DNA of 64,000 nt from assembly GCA_947479905.1 (NCBI GenBank), contig CANKBJ010000001.1, positions 1-64,000 on the forward strand, written 5' to 3'. Origin of the DNA: Bradyrhizobiaceae bacterium (GTDB lineage: Bacteria > Pseudomonadota > Alphaproteobacteria > Rhizobiales > Xanthobacteraceae). The position numbers and the translations under genes are program-made. The notes under the pieces are model-generated. The model did not search any database. It saw only the letters and a list, made by a program, of their open reading frames with translations, and was not told the origin of the DNA. Shown here one piece after another: positions 18,875 through 28,313 of this stretch. Each line of letters begins with the position of its first letter. Within the stretch, counting starts at the first letter, position 1.

Positions 18875-20647
18875 TTGACGGACGGCACGCCGGGACAAGT
18901 CACGAGGTTTGCCTCCGGCAAGCGGCATCTGGACGCTTGGTCCGCGACTGGCGCCGATTGGGTCGGCCGATTTGCGCCCGGCGGAGCGATTTCCCTTCGC
19001 CATATGGTGGCGCTCTGGACCGTCACCGCCGTTCATGTGGCGGCCTTGATCATCATGGCCGATACCGAAGGCGATCTTGTCGCCAAGACAGCATTCCTGC
19101 TCGCCTGGATACTGCTCAACCTGTTTTGGCTCGCGCTGTTGCGGCGTCCGGTGGTGGCGGCGATCATCTCGTTCGAACTCGTCATCGCGCTTATTTTGCT
19201 GTCCCGATTCAAGTACGACATGCTCTGGATGACCGCCGATTTCGTCGACTTGATGATCATCGACAAGGACACCTCTGAATTTCTGTTGAAAGCGATTCCG
19301 TCGCTGAAGGTCTGGATTGCGTTAGGCGCCGCGCTGACGATCGCGCTGGTAATCGCGGCCTGGAAGCTCGACCCGCTTCGCCTGCGTATACGCAATTGCG
19401 TTGTTGGCGGTTCGGCGGGCATGAGCGGGCTCGTTGTGCTGTCGCTGGCTTTTCCGACTGGTCTCACCGAGGACTTCAACGGCGAACGATATATTTCAAA
19501 AATAGCGCGCACGGGCGTCGAGTCCATGCACGAACTCATTACGCACGGCTATTTGGAATCGGATGCCGTTGCGACGGAAAGTCTGAAGGCGATGCCGTTC
19601 GCGGCCTGCAATCCGGCGGCCAAGCTGCCGCACATTATTCTGCTGCACGATGAATCGAACTTTGACATCACCGCGGTCCCTGGCATGAAAGTGCCGGCCG
19701 GCTATCATCGTCATTTTCAGTCACTGGACGGCAAAGCACGCAAGCTTGTTGTGGAAGGTGCCGGTGGCCCAAGCTGGTTTACCGAATACAACGTGCTTAC
19801 CGGCCTGGCGTCCCGTTCCTATGGCCGCTTCGCCACTTCGGTGACGCGGATTGCTGCCGGTCGCGTCGGCCGCGGGCTGCCGCTATCCTTGAGCCGTTGC
19901 GGCTACAAAACCTTCACGCTTTATCCGTTCTACGGCGCATTTCTTGGCTCGCGTTCCTTCCAGACGACGGCGGGGGTCGAGCGTTATCTTGACATGAGCG
20001 ATCTCGGCACGCGCAATTTTGAGGCTGACAGTTTTTATTTCAACCAGGCCGCCGACATCATTGGCCGCGAACGCTCGAACGGCCCACTCTTTCTGTATGT
20101 TTACACCGTTGCCAATCATTTTCCGTGGGATACGCGGCTGCGTCCCGAGTTGACGCCGGATTGGCGCGATCTTGGCAATGCGCCGGATTCTGAAGAATAT
20201 ATCCGCCGTCAGGGGATGACGGCGCACGACTATGGCGCGTTTCTGGAACGGCTGGCGCGCGAGAATCCGCGCGAATCATTCCTTATTGTGCGGTACGGCG
20301 ATCATCTGCCGCATTTCGGACTGCGCATCGTGGATTCGACCATAAGCGAAGTGGAGCTTGCGCGACGTCTCAATGCGCAGGACCCGCGCTACTACACGAC
20401 TTACTATGCGATCGACTCCGTGAATTTTACGCCTGCCGATTTGTCCGCCGCGCTCGACACGCTTGACGCGCCCTACCTGCCGCTCATCGTTCAGGAGGCG
20501 GCTGGCGTTCCGCTTGACCAGAGCTTCACCGAACAGAAGAAAATATTGAAACGGTGCCATGGCCTGTTCTATCGCTGTGCGGGCGGCGCGGAAGCCCGGC
20601 GTTTCAACCGGCTGCTCATCGATGCTGGCCTGATTAAGGGGCTGTAG
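18875..20647 (+). CDS. LTA-synthase-like membrane sulfatase / phosphoglycerol-transferase-type protein
   Basis: N-terminal TM segments then alkaline-phosphatase-fold domain: 'HIILLHDESNFDI', 'GGPSWFTEYNVLTGLASRSYG', 'FLIVRYGDHLPHFG'; start codon uncertain (ORF open from 18743). Confidence 0.72.
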   Translation: MTDGTPGQVTRFASGKRHLDAWSATGADWVGRFAPGGAISLRHMVALWTVTAVHVAALIIMADTEGDLVAKTAFLLAWILLNLFWLALLRRPVVAAIISFELVIALILLSRFKYDMLWMTADFVDLMIIDKDTSEFLLKAIPSLKVWIALGAALTIALVIAAWKLDPLRLRIRNCVVGGSAGMSGLVVLSLAFPTGLTEDFNGERYISKIARTGVESMHELITHGYLESDAVATESLKAMPFAACNPAAKLPHIILLHDESNFDITAVPGMKVPAGYHRHFQSLDGKARKLVVEGAGGPSWFTEYNVLTGLASRSYGRFATSVTRIAAGRVGRGLPLSLSRCGYKTFTLYPFYGAFLGSRSFQTTAGVERYLDMSDLGTRNFEADSFYFNQAADIIGRERSNGPLFLYVYTVANHFPWDTRLRPELTPDWRDLGNAPDSEEYIRRQGMTAHDYGAFLERLARENPRESFLIVRYGDHLPHFGLRIVDSTISEVELARRLNAQDPRYYTTYYAIDSVNFTPADLSAALDTLDAPYLPLIVQEAAGVPLDQSFTEQKKILKRCHGLFYRCAGGAEARRFNRLLIDAGLIKGL

Positions 20648-20728
20648 GCGACACAGGTTGAGCGGAATAGCGGCACATAGAAAGCAGCGGCTGCACTCGG
20701 AAAAAAGCGTGTCAGTCCAAAGCGGTCA

Positions 20729-21271
20729 TCAAAGCTCAATGATACTTAGCAGATGACGAACGGCGTCCGTTTGGCTGCCGTCATTCGTGATGGTGTGGTT
20801 GGCGCGGAATACTGCGAAGGCGTCGCTGCGCTTTAGCCGCTGCTCAAGCGATCCGTCGCTGCCGCGGGCGCGGACCGCCAGTCGCGCGGCGAGAATCGCC
20901 ACCGGCGCCGTGACAAGAACCACATCGACATGTGTGTATCGCGCGCGCAATTCAGCGACGATGCCGCGCGAGACGTTGCAGATGACAGTACGGCCGGCGC
21001 GGATGTCGTCGTCGATCTGAGCCGGCAAGCCGTATTTCAAGCCATGCGCCTGCCACCAAAAGGCGAGGCCGCCGTTCTGCACCACGCGATAGAAAGTGGC
21101 GTCGTCAAGCGTGTCGTGGTCTTCGGCGGATGACGCCTTGCGTGTGACGATGCGGCGCGGAAACACGATGCCCGGATTTCCGGCGCAAGCCACTTTCGCT
21201 CCGTCGATGATCGTATCCTTGCCGGCGCCGCTCGGGCCGACAACCAGAATGAGTCGGCCGGGGCCGATCAT
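20729..21271 (-). CDS. phnN: Ribose 1,5-bisphosphate phosphokinase PhnN
   Basis: 'LILVVGPSGAGKDTIIDGAK' P-loop; last gene of phn operon. Confidence 0.9.
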   Translation of the reverse strand: MIGPGRLILVVGPSGAGKDTIIDGAKVACAGNPGIVFPRRIVTRKASSAEDHDTLDDATFYRVVQNGGLAFWWQAHGLKYGLPAQIDDDIRAGRTVICNVSRGIVAELRARYTHVDVVLVTAPVAILAARLAVRARGSDGSLEQRLKRSDAFAVFRANHTITNDGSQTDAVRHLLSIIEL

Positions 21272-22413
21272 GCGACGCGCCGGCCGCCACTCCAGACGCC
21301 GCGCACGGCGACGGCCTCGCCTGCCTGGTGCACCTGAATGAGGTCGGCGCGCTTGCCGACGGCGATTTCGCCGCGATCGGTGAGGCCGACCGCCTCTGCG
21401 GCGGTTTTGCTGACGGTGCGCACCGCCGCCGGCAAATCGTATTTATCGGATTCAAACGGCAGCCGCAGCGCCGCCATCAGCAAACTCGACGGAACGTAAT
21501 CGGAAGACATCAGATCGAGCATGCCTGCGCGCGCCAGTTCGGCGGTCGCGACATTGCCGGAATGCGAGCCGCCACGAATGAGATTGGGCGCGCCCATCAT
21601 CACCTTGATGCCGGCGGCATGCAATGCCGCGGCGGCGCCGACCGTGGTCGGAAACTCGGCAATGGCGACGTTGTCGCGGACGGCTTCCTCGACATGCTCG
21701 GCCGTGGTGTCGTCATGGCTGGCCAGCGGCGTGCCGTGTTTTGCCGCCAGCTCGACCAGACCGACATAATTGCCGGCGGCGTATTGCGCGTGATGCGCGA
21801 TGCGGCGCGCGAACATTTCATCCAGCTCGGCATCGTTGCTACCGCTCTTGCCGCGGTAATACTGGCGCAGCTTCTCAGGGTCGCGGAACTGGCGTTGGCC
21901 CGGCGTGTGATCCATCAACGACAACAGCCGCACTTCGGGACGGCCGATCAGAGCGGCGGCGTCCTCGACGACTTTCGGCATCGGCACCTCGCAGCGCAGA
22001 TGCAGGAAATGCTCGATGCGCAGCAGACCGGCCTTACGGGCGGTGTCGATCGCCGATGACAGCGCGGCGGCCTGGCCGTCGATTTCCTCGGCGCCTTCCT
22101 CGCGCCAGACCCGCAGCGAATCGAGCACCGTGGTGATGCCACTGGTGGCGATCTGCGCGTCATAGGACAAAACGGCGGCGACGGTGTCCCACTGTACCTT
22201 GGGGCGCGGCGTGACATGCGCCTCGATATGGTCGGTGTGCAGTTCGACCAGACCCGGCAGCAAAAGGTCGCCGCCGAAGTCATACCCACGTTCCGGCGCG
22301 CGGCCTTCGCCGACTTCGGCGATGGTGCCGTTGTCGACGACGACATAGCCGCTTTCGATCACGGTGTCGGCAAGCACGATGCGGGCGTTCTCGATAATCA
22401 TGGTGTTCGTCAT
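21268..22413 (-). CDS. phnM: Alpha-D-ribose 1-methylphosphonate 5-triphosphate diphosphatase PhnM (copy 1)
   Basis: Amidohydrolase 'LVELHTDHIEAHVTPRPKVQWD', 'LMDHTPGQRQFRD', 'GAPNLIRGGSHSGNV'. Confidence 0.92.
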   Translation of the reverse strand: MTNTMIIENARIVLADTVIESGYVVVDNGTIAEVGEGRAPERGYDFGGDLLLPGLVELHTDHIEAHVTPRPKVQWDTVAAVLSYDAQIATSGITTVLDSLRVWREEGAEEIDGQAAALSSAIDTARKAGLLRIEHFLHLRCEVPMPKVVEDAAALIGRPEVRLLSLMDHTPGQRQFRDPEKLRQYYRGKSGSNDAELDEMFARRIAHHAQYAAGNYVGLVELAAKHGTPLASHDDTTAEHVEEAVRDNVAIAEFPTTVGAAAALHAAGIKVMMGAPNLIRGGSHSGNVATAELARAGMLDLMSSDYVPSSLLMAALRLPFESDKYDLPAAVRTVSKTAAEAVGLTDRGEIAVGKRADLIQVHQAGEAVAVRGVWSGGRRVA

Positions 22414-22420
22414 GCGTGCC

Positions 22421-23128
22421 TCAAGCCGCCGTTGCAAAAAGGGTCACATCGACGGCGATGTCGGCAATGTCCGCCCGCACGGCGTCGTCATGCACGATGG
22501 CGACGATGGCCGCGCCCTGAGCTTTGCGCTCGCGGATGATATCGACGACGACGGCGCGGTTGTTGGCGTCGAGCGAGGCGGTCGGTTCGTCGAGCAGCAG
22601 GATCGGATGCTCCGGCAAAAGCCCGCGCGCCAGATTGATGCGTTGCTGCTCACCGCCGGAGAATGTCGATGGCGGGAGGCTCCACAACCGGTCCGGCACG
22701 TTGAAGCGCTTGAGCATGGCGGCGGCGCGCGCCGTGGCTTCGTCGCGGGCCACGCCTTTGCTCATCAACGGCTCGGCGACGATATCGAGCGCCGAGACGC
22801 GCGGCACCGCGCGCAGGAACTGGGTGACATAGCCGAGCGCGCGCTGCCGCACCGACAGAATTTCGCGCGGCGCGGCCGACGCAATATCGACGGTGCTGCC
22901 GCCGGCCGAGACGAGAATGTGTCCGTGGTCGCAGCGGTAATTGCCATAGATCAGCTTGAGCACCGACGACTTGCCGGCGCCGGACGGCCCCGTGAGAACG
23001 AGGCATTGCCCGGGCGCGGCAGCAAACGTGACATTGCGCAGTACCGGCAGGCGCAGGCCGCCTTGCAGGTGCATGGTGAAGGTCTTGGTCACGTCGGTGA
23101 GCGTCAGCGCGTTCATGGCTATCTTCAT
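22421..23128 (-). CDS. phnL: C-P lyase system ABC ATPase PhnL
   Basis: 'LTGPSGAGKSSVLKLIYGNYRCDHG', 'FSGGEQQRINLARGLL'; alternative start 23116. Confidence 0.9.
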   Translation of the reverse strand: MKIAMNALTLTDVTKTFTMHLQGGLRLPVLRNVTFAAAPGQCLVLTGPSGAGKSSVLKLIYGNYRCDHGHILVSAGGSTVDIASAAPREILSVRQRALGYVTQFLRAVPRVSALDIVAEPLMSKGVARDEATARAAAMLKRFNVPDRLWSLPPSTFSGGEQQRINLARGLLPEHPILLLDEPTASLDANNRAVVVDIIRERKAQGAAIVAIVHDDAVRADIADIAVDVTLFATAA

Positions 23129-23901
23129 GCCGGCAGGATCGAGGAGACGAGCAACTGGGTGTAAGGTTGGTTTGGATCGTCGAGTACCTGGTCGGTGAGG
23201 CCGGCCTCGATCACTTCGCCGCCTTTCATCACCATGATGCGGTCCGACAAAAGCCGCGCCACGGCGAGATCGTGCGTCACAACGATCGCTGCGATGCGCA
23301 TCTCTGAAACAATTCGCCGCAACAGGTCGAGCAGGCGCGCCTGCACCGAGACGTCGAGGCCGCCGGTCGGCTCGTCCATGAAAATAAGCCGCGGCGCGGT
23401 GACCAGATTGCGAGCAATCTGAAGACGTTGCCGCATGCCGCCGGAATAGGTGCGCGGCGTGTCGTCGATGCGGCTTTGCGGAATTTCGACGCGGCCGAGC
23501 CAATCGGCGGCGGTCGTCCGAATGCTGGCGTAATTGCGGTTTCCGACCGCCATCAGGCGTTCGCCGACATTGCCGCCGGCGGAGACGCCCATGCGCAGGC
23601 CGAGTTGCGGGTCCTGATGCACATAGCCCCAGTCGGTGCGCAGCAAAAAGCGCCGCGCCGGCTCGCTCATGGTCCACAGGTCCTGCACGGAGCCATCGCG
23701 CATGCGGTACAGGACGCGGCCGGCGGAAGGCTCGATCTGGGTGGACAGCATCTGCAACAGGGTGGTCTTGCCGGAGCCGGACTCGCCGACCACGGCCATG
23801 ACCTCGCCTTCGTAGAGTTCGAGCGACGCATCGCGGCAGCCGAGCTGGCGGCCGTAATGCTTGGTCAGGCCTTCGGCGATGAGCAGCGGTTCGTCGTTCA
23901 C
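23125..23901 (-). CDS. phnK: C-P lyase system ABC ATPase PhnK
   Basis: 'VVGESGSGKTTLLQMLSTQIEPSAGRVLYRMRDG', 'YSGGMRQRLQIARNLV'; GTG start. Confidence 0.9.
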   Translation of the reverse strand: MNDEPLLIAEGLTKHYGRQLGCRDASLELYEGEVMAVVGESGSGKTTLLQMLSTQIEPSAGRVLYRMRDGSVQDLWTMSEPARRFLLRTDWGYVHQDPQLGLRMGVSAGGNVGERLMAVGNRNYASIRTTAADWLGRVEIPQSRIDDTPRTYSGGMRQRLQIARNLVTAPRLIFMDEPTGGLDVSVQARLLDLLRRIVSEMRIAAIVVTHDLAVARLLSDRIMVMKGGEVIEAGLTDQVLDDPNQPYTQLLVSSILPA

Positions 23902-24401
23902 GCCGTCACCCCGTCGAGCATAATGCGGAAGGAGAAGCCATGCCGCTCGAAGCCGAGCGATTCGTAGAAGCTGTGCGCGCGCTCGCGCTTGGCGTTCGAC
24001 GACAGCACGATCTTGTAGCAATGCTTTTCGGTGGCGCGCGCCATGGCGAAACGCATCATGGCGCGGCCGACGCCGCGGCCATGCAAAACGGGGCCGACCG
24101 CGACATCCTCGACAATGGCCGACGGCGCGCCGAGATGGCCGAGATTGTCCATGATGAGCAACGCGAAGGTGCCGACGATGCGGCCGTCCTGCTCGGCGAC
24201 ATAGAGCGTGTAGTCCGGATAGCGGGCGAAGCGCGCGAAGAGGCGCTCGGCGTCGTAGAGCGGCAGGATCGCGCCATCGTCGAGATCGGGCTGCGCGTAG
24301 AGCGCCAGCACGCCGGGCAGGTCGTCGCGCTCGGCGTCGCGGATGACGAGGCTGCCGGCCTCGGCGGATTCAGTCATGGTCTTAGTCATATCTTCAGTCA
24401 T
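23898..24401 (-). CDS. GNAT-family N-acetyltransferase embedded in phn operon
   Basis: 'IVEDVAVGPVLHGRGVGRAMMRFAM', 'AHSFYESLGFERHGFSF'; between phnK and phnJ. Confidence 0.82.
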   Translation of the reverse strand: MTEDMTKTMTESAEAGSLVIRDAERDDLPGVLALYAQPDLDDGAILPLYDAERLFARFARYPDYTLYVAEQDGRIVGTFALLIMDNLGHLGAPSAIVEDVAVGPVLHGRGVGRAMMRFAMARATEKHCYKIVLSSNAKRERAHSFYESLGFERHGFSFRIMLDGVTA

Positions 24402-25275
24402 GGACGGCCTCGGCGGGCGGACTGGCGGCAACCGGGCCATGGCCTAGTGCGCGGCGGTGCTCGCAGTAATCGGTGTCGGAGCAGACGAACATGCGGTTTC
24501 CCGCGTCGTCGGTGATGACTTCGTCGAGATAGCTCTCGGTCGCGGCACACAGTTCGCAACTGGCGTCGTGCCGATAGGGCTCGAACGGATGGTCGTCGAA
24601 ATCGCGCGAGGTCACGCGCGTATAGGGCGGAATGGCGTAGATTCGCTTTTCGCGGCCGGCGCCGAACAATTGCAGGGCCGCGCAATCGGAAAGCTTCGGG
24701 TTGTCGAATTTCGGAATCGGAGACGGGTCCATGACATAGCGGCCATCGACCTGCACCGGATAGGCGTAGGCCGTGGCGATGTGGCCGTGCCGGGCGATAT
24801 CTTCGTATAGCTTCACATGCATCAGGCCGTATTCCGACAAAGCATGCATACGCCGCGTTTCTGTCTCGCGCGGTTCGAGAAAGCGCAGCGGCTCCGGGAT
24901 CGGCACCTGATAGACCAGCACCTGGTTTTCGTTCAGCGCGGCTTCCGGCACGCGGTGCCGCGTCTGGATGACGGTTGCTTCACCAGTCGCCGTGGTGGTG
25001 CGCACGCCCGCTGTGCGGGTGAAGAACTTGCGGATCGACACGGCATTGGTAGTGTCGTCGGAGCCTTGATCGATCACCTTGAGCACGTCCCGCGGCCCGA
25101 GAATCGCGGCGGTGACCTGCACGCCGCCGGTGCCCCAGCCGTAAGGCATCGGCATTTCGCGGCTGGCGAAGGGCACCTGATAGCCGGGGATGGCGATGGC
25201 TTTCAGGATGGCGCGGCGGATCATGCGCTTGGTCTGTTCGTCGAGATAGGCGAAGTTGTAGACGGGCGCGGTCAT
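24394..25275 (-). CDS. phnJ: Alpha-D-ribose 1-methylphosphonate 5-phosphate C-P lyase PhnJ
   Basis: 'GYQVPFASREMPMPYGWGTGGVQVTAAILG', cysteine cluster 'CELC-x21-C-x5-C'. Confidence 0.95.
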   Translation of the reverse strand: MTAPVYNFAYLDEQTKRMIRRAILKAIAIPGYQVPFASREMPMPYGWGTGGVQVTAAILGPRDVLKVIDQGSDDTTNAVSIRKFFTRTAGVRTTTATGEATVIQTRHRVPEAALNENQVLVYQVPIPEPLRFLEPRETETRRMHALSEYGLMHVKLYEDIARHGHIATAYAYPVQVDGRYVMDPSPIPKFDNPKLSDCAALQLFGAGREKRIYAIPPYTRVTSRDFDDHPFEPYRHDASCELCAATESYLDEVITDDAGNRMFVCSDTDYCEHRRALGHGPVAASPPAEAVHD

Positions 25276-26375
25276 TCGGCGGCGTCCTGTAACTGTGCCT
25301 CGGTTTGCGCGTCGCGCTCGAAGAATTCGGCTTGCAGCTTGCGCAGCAGGCCCAGCTCGGCCTGGAAGTCGACATAGTGCGGCAGCTTCAGATGCTCGAC
25401 GAAGCCGGTGGCCTGCACATTGTCGGAGTGGCTGAGCACGAACTCCTCGTCCTGCGCCGGCGAGCCTGCTTCCTCGCCCAGTTCTTTGGCCCGCAACGCG
25501 CGGTCGACCAAGGCCATCGCCATCGACTTGCGCTCGCTCTGGCCGAACGAAATGCCGTAACCGCGGGTGAAGCGCGGGGCTTGCGTGGCCGAGCCGGTGA
25601 ACTGGTTGACCATCTGGCATTCGGTGATGGCAACGACGCCGAGCGGCACGGCAAAGCCGGCATCCTCAGCGAAGAACTCGATCTCGACCTCGCCGTAGCG
25701 AATCTCGCCGGCGAAGGGATGATTGCGGCCGAAGCCGCGCTGCGTCGAATAGGCCAGCGCCAACAGGAAGCCTTCGTCGCCGCGCGCCAGATTTTGCAGG
25801 CGCAGATCGCGGCCGGCGGGAAACGACAAAGGCTCGCGGGTGAGGTCGCCGACTTCGCCTGTTGCTTGCGCGTCGCCTTCGATCAGGCCGCCGCCGGCCA
25901 GCAAATCCGCGACTGAGCGGAAGGTGGCCGCATCGGCCGGCGCGGTCGCGGCCGGGGCGATGTCGCTATCCGCTGTCAACGTATGGTCAAGCAGCCGATG
26001 GGTGTAGTCGAAAGTGGGGCCCAGCACCTGGCCGCCGGGCAGATCCTTGAAGGTCGCGGAAATTCGGCGGCGGATATCCATGGCGCCGGTGTCGATCGGC
26101 TCCGATGCGCCGAACCTCGGCAGTGTGGTGCGATAGGCCCGCAGCAGGAAGATCGCCTCGATCATGTCGCCGCGCGCCTGCTTGATGGCGAGCGCCGCCA
26201 GTTCGCGGTCGTACAGCGAGCCTTCGCACATCACCCGGTCGACGGCCAAAGCCAGCTGATTGTCGATCTGCTCAAGCGATAGTTCCGGTACGTTGCGGTC
26301 GCCGCGTCTCTTGTCGGCGAGCAAAGCGTGGGCATTGTCGATGGCGCGTTCGCCGCCTTTGACCGCGACATACAT
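25272..26375 (-). CDS. phnI: C-P lyase complex subunit PhnI
   Basis: 'MYVAVKGGERAIDNAHALLADKRRGD', 'RGYGISFGQSERKSMAMALVDRAL'. Confidence 0.95.
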   Translation of the reverse strand: MYVAVKGGERAIDNAHALLADKRRGDRNVPELSLEQIDNQLALAVDRVMCEGSLYDRELAALAIKQARGDMIEAIFLLRAYRTTLPRFGASEPIDTGAMDIRRRISATFKDLPGGQVLGPTFDYTHRLLDHTLTADSDIAPAATAPADAATFRSVADLLAGGGLIEGDAQATGEVGDLTREPLSFPAGRDLRLQNLARGDEGFLLALAYSTQRGFGRNHPFAGEIRYGEVEIEFFAEDAGFAVPLGVVAITECQMVNQFTGSATQAPRFTRGYGISFGQSERKSMAMALVDRALRAKELGEEAGSPAQDEEFVLSHSDNVQATGFVEHLKLPHYVDFQAELGLLRKLQAEFFERDAQTEAQLQDAAE

Positions 26376-26379
26376 GGCT

Positions 26380-26976
26380 TTAGTTCTCCACCACGCGAAC
26401 CGAGCGCGGCAGCGCTGCGATCTCGTGACCGGCGACGAAAACGAGATCGATGCCACGCGGATACATTTCGCGGTTGTCGCGCAGGCGCTGGGCGAAATCG
26501 GCGGGCAATGGTTCGGCGGCGAAATCGCGCGTCGTCTCGATGCCGGGGCCTTGCAGCGTCAGCTTAGTGCCAGTGAAGCGTTCGACCTGGACGATGACCG
26601 TCGTCGAGCGGTCGGGATACTCCTCGCTGCCTTGCGCGAACTGCATGAAATCGGGCAGGGCCGAGGCATCGGCGACAAGCGCGAATGCCGCCTTGCTAGG
26701 CGCTGCGACAATCGGCGCGCCGGTGTGAAAACGAATCCAGTCGGTAATGGCCGGGGCGGCGGCAAAGACTGGATCGAGCCAGATCGGCGATTCGTAATCG
26801 GCGAGGCTGCGCACCAACGCCGCGGTCGCAGCCTGCATCGGCGCCGGAGCGCCGATGCCGTCGAGCGTGCGTCTTTCGCCGGGCCGCGACAGGCACTCCA
26901 TCAGCGCGCGAAACGCCGCCTGGCTGGCGAAGGCCGGCTCCACACTCCGCTCGTTCATTTGGGGAGTGGGGCTCAT
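26380..26976 (-). CDS. phnH: C-P lyase complex subunit PhnH
   Basis: 'QAAFRALMECLSRPGERRTL', 'GTKLTLQGPGIE', 'PRGIDLVFVAGHEIAALPRSVRV'. Confidence 0.93.
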   Translation of the reverse strand: MSPTPQMNERSVEPAFASQAAFRALMECLSRPGERRTLDGIGAPAPMQAATAALVRSLADYESPIWLDPVFAAAPAITDWIRFHTGAPIVAAPSKAAFALVADASALPDFMQFAQGSEEYPDRSTTVIVQVERFTGTKLTLQGPGIETTRDFAAEPLPADFAQRLRDNREMYPRGIDLVFVAGHEIAALPRSVRVVEN

Positions 26977-27467
26977 CGTTCGTCCTCGCCGCGCACCAAG
27001 GTGAAGAAATCGACGCGGGTCGCGGCGGTCTGCGCCTGCGCCAGCGCGCGGCGCTCCTGCTGTTGCTGCCGCAGCGGCGAAATGATGTGGTCTTCGACCG
27101 GTTGCCGTTTGGCGTCGTTCTGCCACAGCGCGTCGCACAAAGCGGCGAGGCGGGCCCTTTCCGGATCGCGGCCGAAGACATAACCGAAACCGGTTTCGCC
27201 AGAATCAAGTCGCACGGCGGCGCGCGTGACGGTGGCCTCGCCGACGTTGAACGGCGCGCCGCCGCCGCCGATGCGGCCGCGCAACATCACCAGGCCGATT
27301 TCGGCAGGCCGCGCATCGGTGAACGCAACATCAGTACCGATTTGAGAAAGGCCGCGCGCAATATCGGCGCGCGCGGCTTTCGCCAGCACGGCCATCGCCG
27401 CGCGGCGTCGCGCATGCGATTGCGTGGCGACACTGCCGTCGCGATCGTTGCTATTGTTCATCGACAT
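26973..27467 (-). CDS. phnG: C-P lyase complex subunit PhnG
   Basis: 'GLVMLRGRIGGGGAPFNVGEATVTRAAVRLDSGETGFGYVFGRDPERARLAALCDAL'. Confidence 0.93.
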   Translation of the reverse strand: MSMNNSNDRDGSVATQSHARRRAAMAVLAKAARADIARGLSQIGTDVAFTDARPAEIGLVMLRGRIGGGGAPFNVGEATVTRAAVRLDSGETGFGYVFGRDPERARLAALCDALWQNDAKRQPVEDHIISPLRQQQQERRALAQAQTAATRVDFFTLVRGEDER

Positions 27468-27482
27468 GACGCTTGCGCCGGG

Positions 27483-27502
27483 TTGTCTAGTTCAATAGAC
27501 AA
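27483..27502. promoter_or_regulatory. Inverted repeat TTGTCTA-N6-TAGACAA, candidate PhnF operator
   Basis: Perfect 7-bp arms in the 77-bp phnG/phnF divergent gap. Confidence 0.6.
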
Positions 27503-27519
27503 GTCATAGATCGCGTCCG

Positions 27520-27537
27520 ATGACGCTTTGATGACAG
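27520..27537 (-). promoter_or_regulatory. PHO-box-like element upstream of phnG: CTGTCAT-CAAA-GCGTCAT (minus strand)
   Basis: Two 7-bp direct half-sites at 11-bp period, matching the PhoB-box layout. Confidence 0.65.
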
Positions 27538-27544
27538 GGCGAAG

Positions 27545-28297
27545 ATGCTCACACGAACCCCGCGCGGTTCCGGCAAGAACAGTCTGCTCGCACGCGGCGT
27601 CATGCTGTGGCGCTGCATCGCCGACGACTATGAGCAGACGATTTTGATCGGCAAATACGACAACGGCACGAAACTGCCGGCGGAATCGGAAGTCGCGGCG
27701 CGCTACGGCGTCAACCGCCATACGGTGCGGCGCGCGATGGCGGAACTCGGCATGCGCGGGCTGGTGCGCACCGAGCGCGGCATTGGCACTTTCGTGCATA
27801 CAGACAAGATGGATTATCCGATCGGCCAGCGCACGCGGTTTTCGGAAATCGTCGCTGCCGCCGGCCATGAAGCGGAAGGCCGCTTGCAGGGCCATCGGCA
27901 TGAGCCGGCCAGTGCCGAAATCGCCGCGCATCTCGGCCTCAAGCCGGGTACCGATGTGGTGCGGCTTGAAATTCTGCGCGCCGCCGACCGTGTGCCCATT
28001 TCGGTGGCAACGACATGGCTGCCGGCGGCGCGCTATCCTGACGCCGGCAAGGTGTTTCGCCGCCTGCGGTCAATGACGCGCACGCTCGATCATTACGGCA
28101 TTACGGGCTATGCGCGGAAATGGACGCGCATCAGCGCCGGGTTCGCCGACGCGGTCGATGCCGGGCGGCTGCGGCTGTCGGTGCAGCGGCCGATTCTCGT
28201 GGTCGAAAGCCTCGACGTCGCCAGCGATGGCGAGCCAGTGCTGACCACGCGCGGCCGATTCGCCGCCGACCGCGTCGCGCTGACTGTGGAGAGCTGA
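27545..28297 (+). CDS. phnF: GntR/HutC-type regulator PhnF
   Basis: wHTH 'KLPAESEVAARYGVNRHTVRRAMAELGMRGLVRTERGIGTFV' plus UTRA-type ligand domain. Confidence 0.92.
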   Translation: MLTRTPRGSGKNSLLARGVMLWRCIADDYEQTILIGKYDNGTKLPAESEVAARYGVNRHTVRRAMAELGMRGLVRTERGIGTFVHTDKMDYPIGQRTRFSEIVAAAGHEAEGRLQGHRHEPASAEIAAHLGLKPGTDVVRLEILRAADRVPISVATTWLPAARYPDAGKVFRRLRSMTRTLDHYGITGYARKWTRISAGFADAVDAGRLRLSVQRPILVVESLDVASDGEPVLTTRGRFAADRVALTVES

Positions 28298-28313
28298 CGG
28301 GCAAAGGCCGTCA

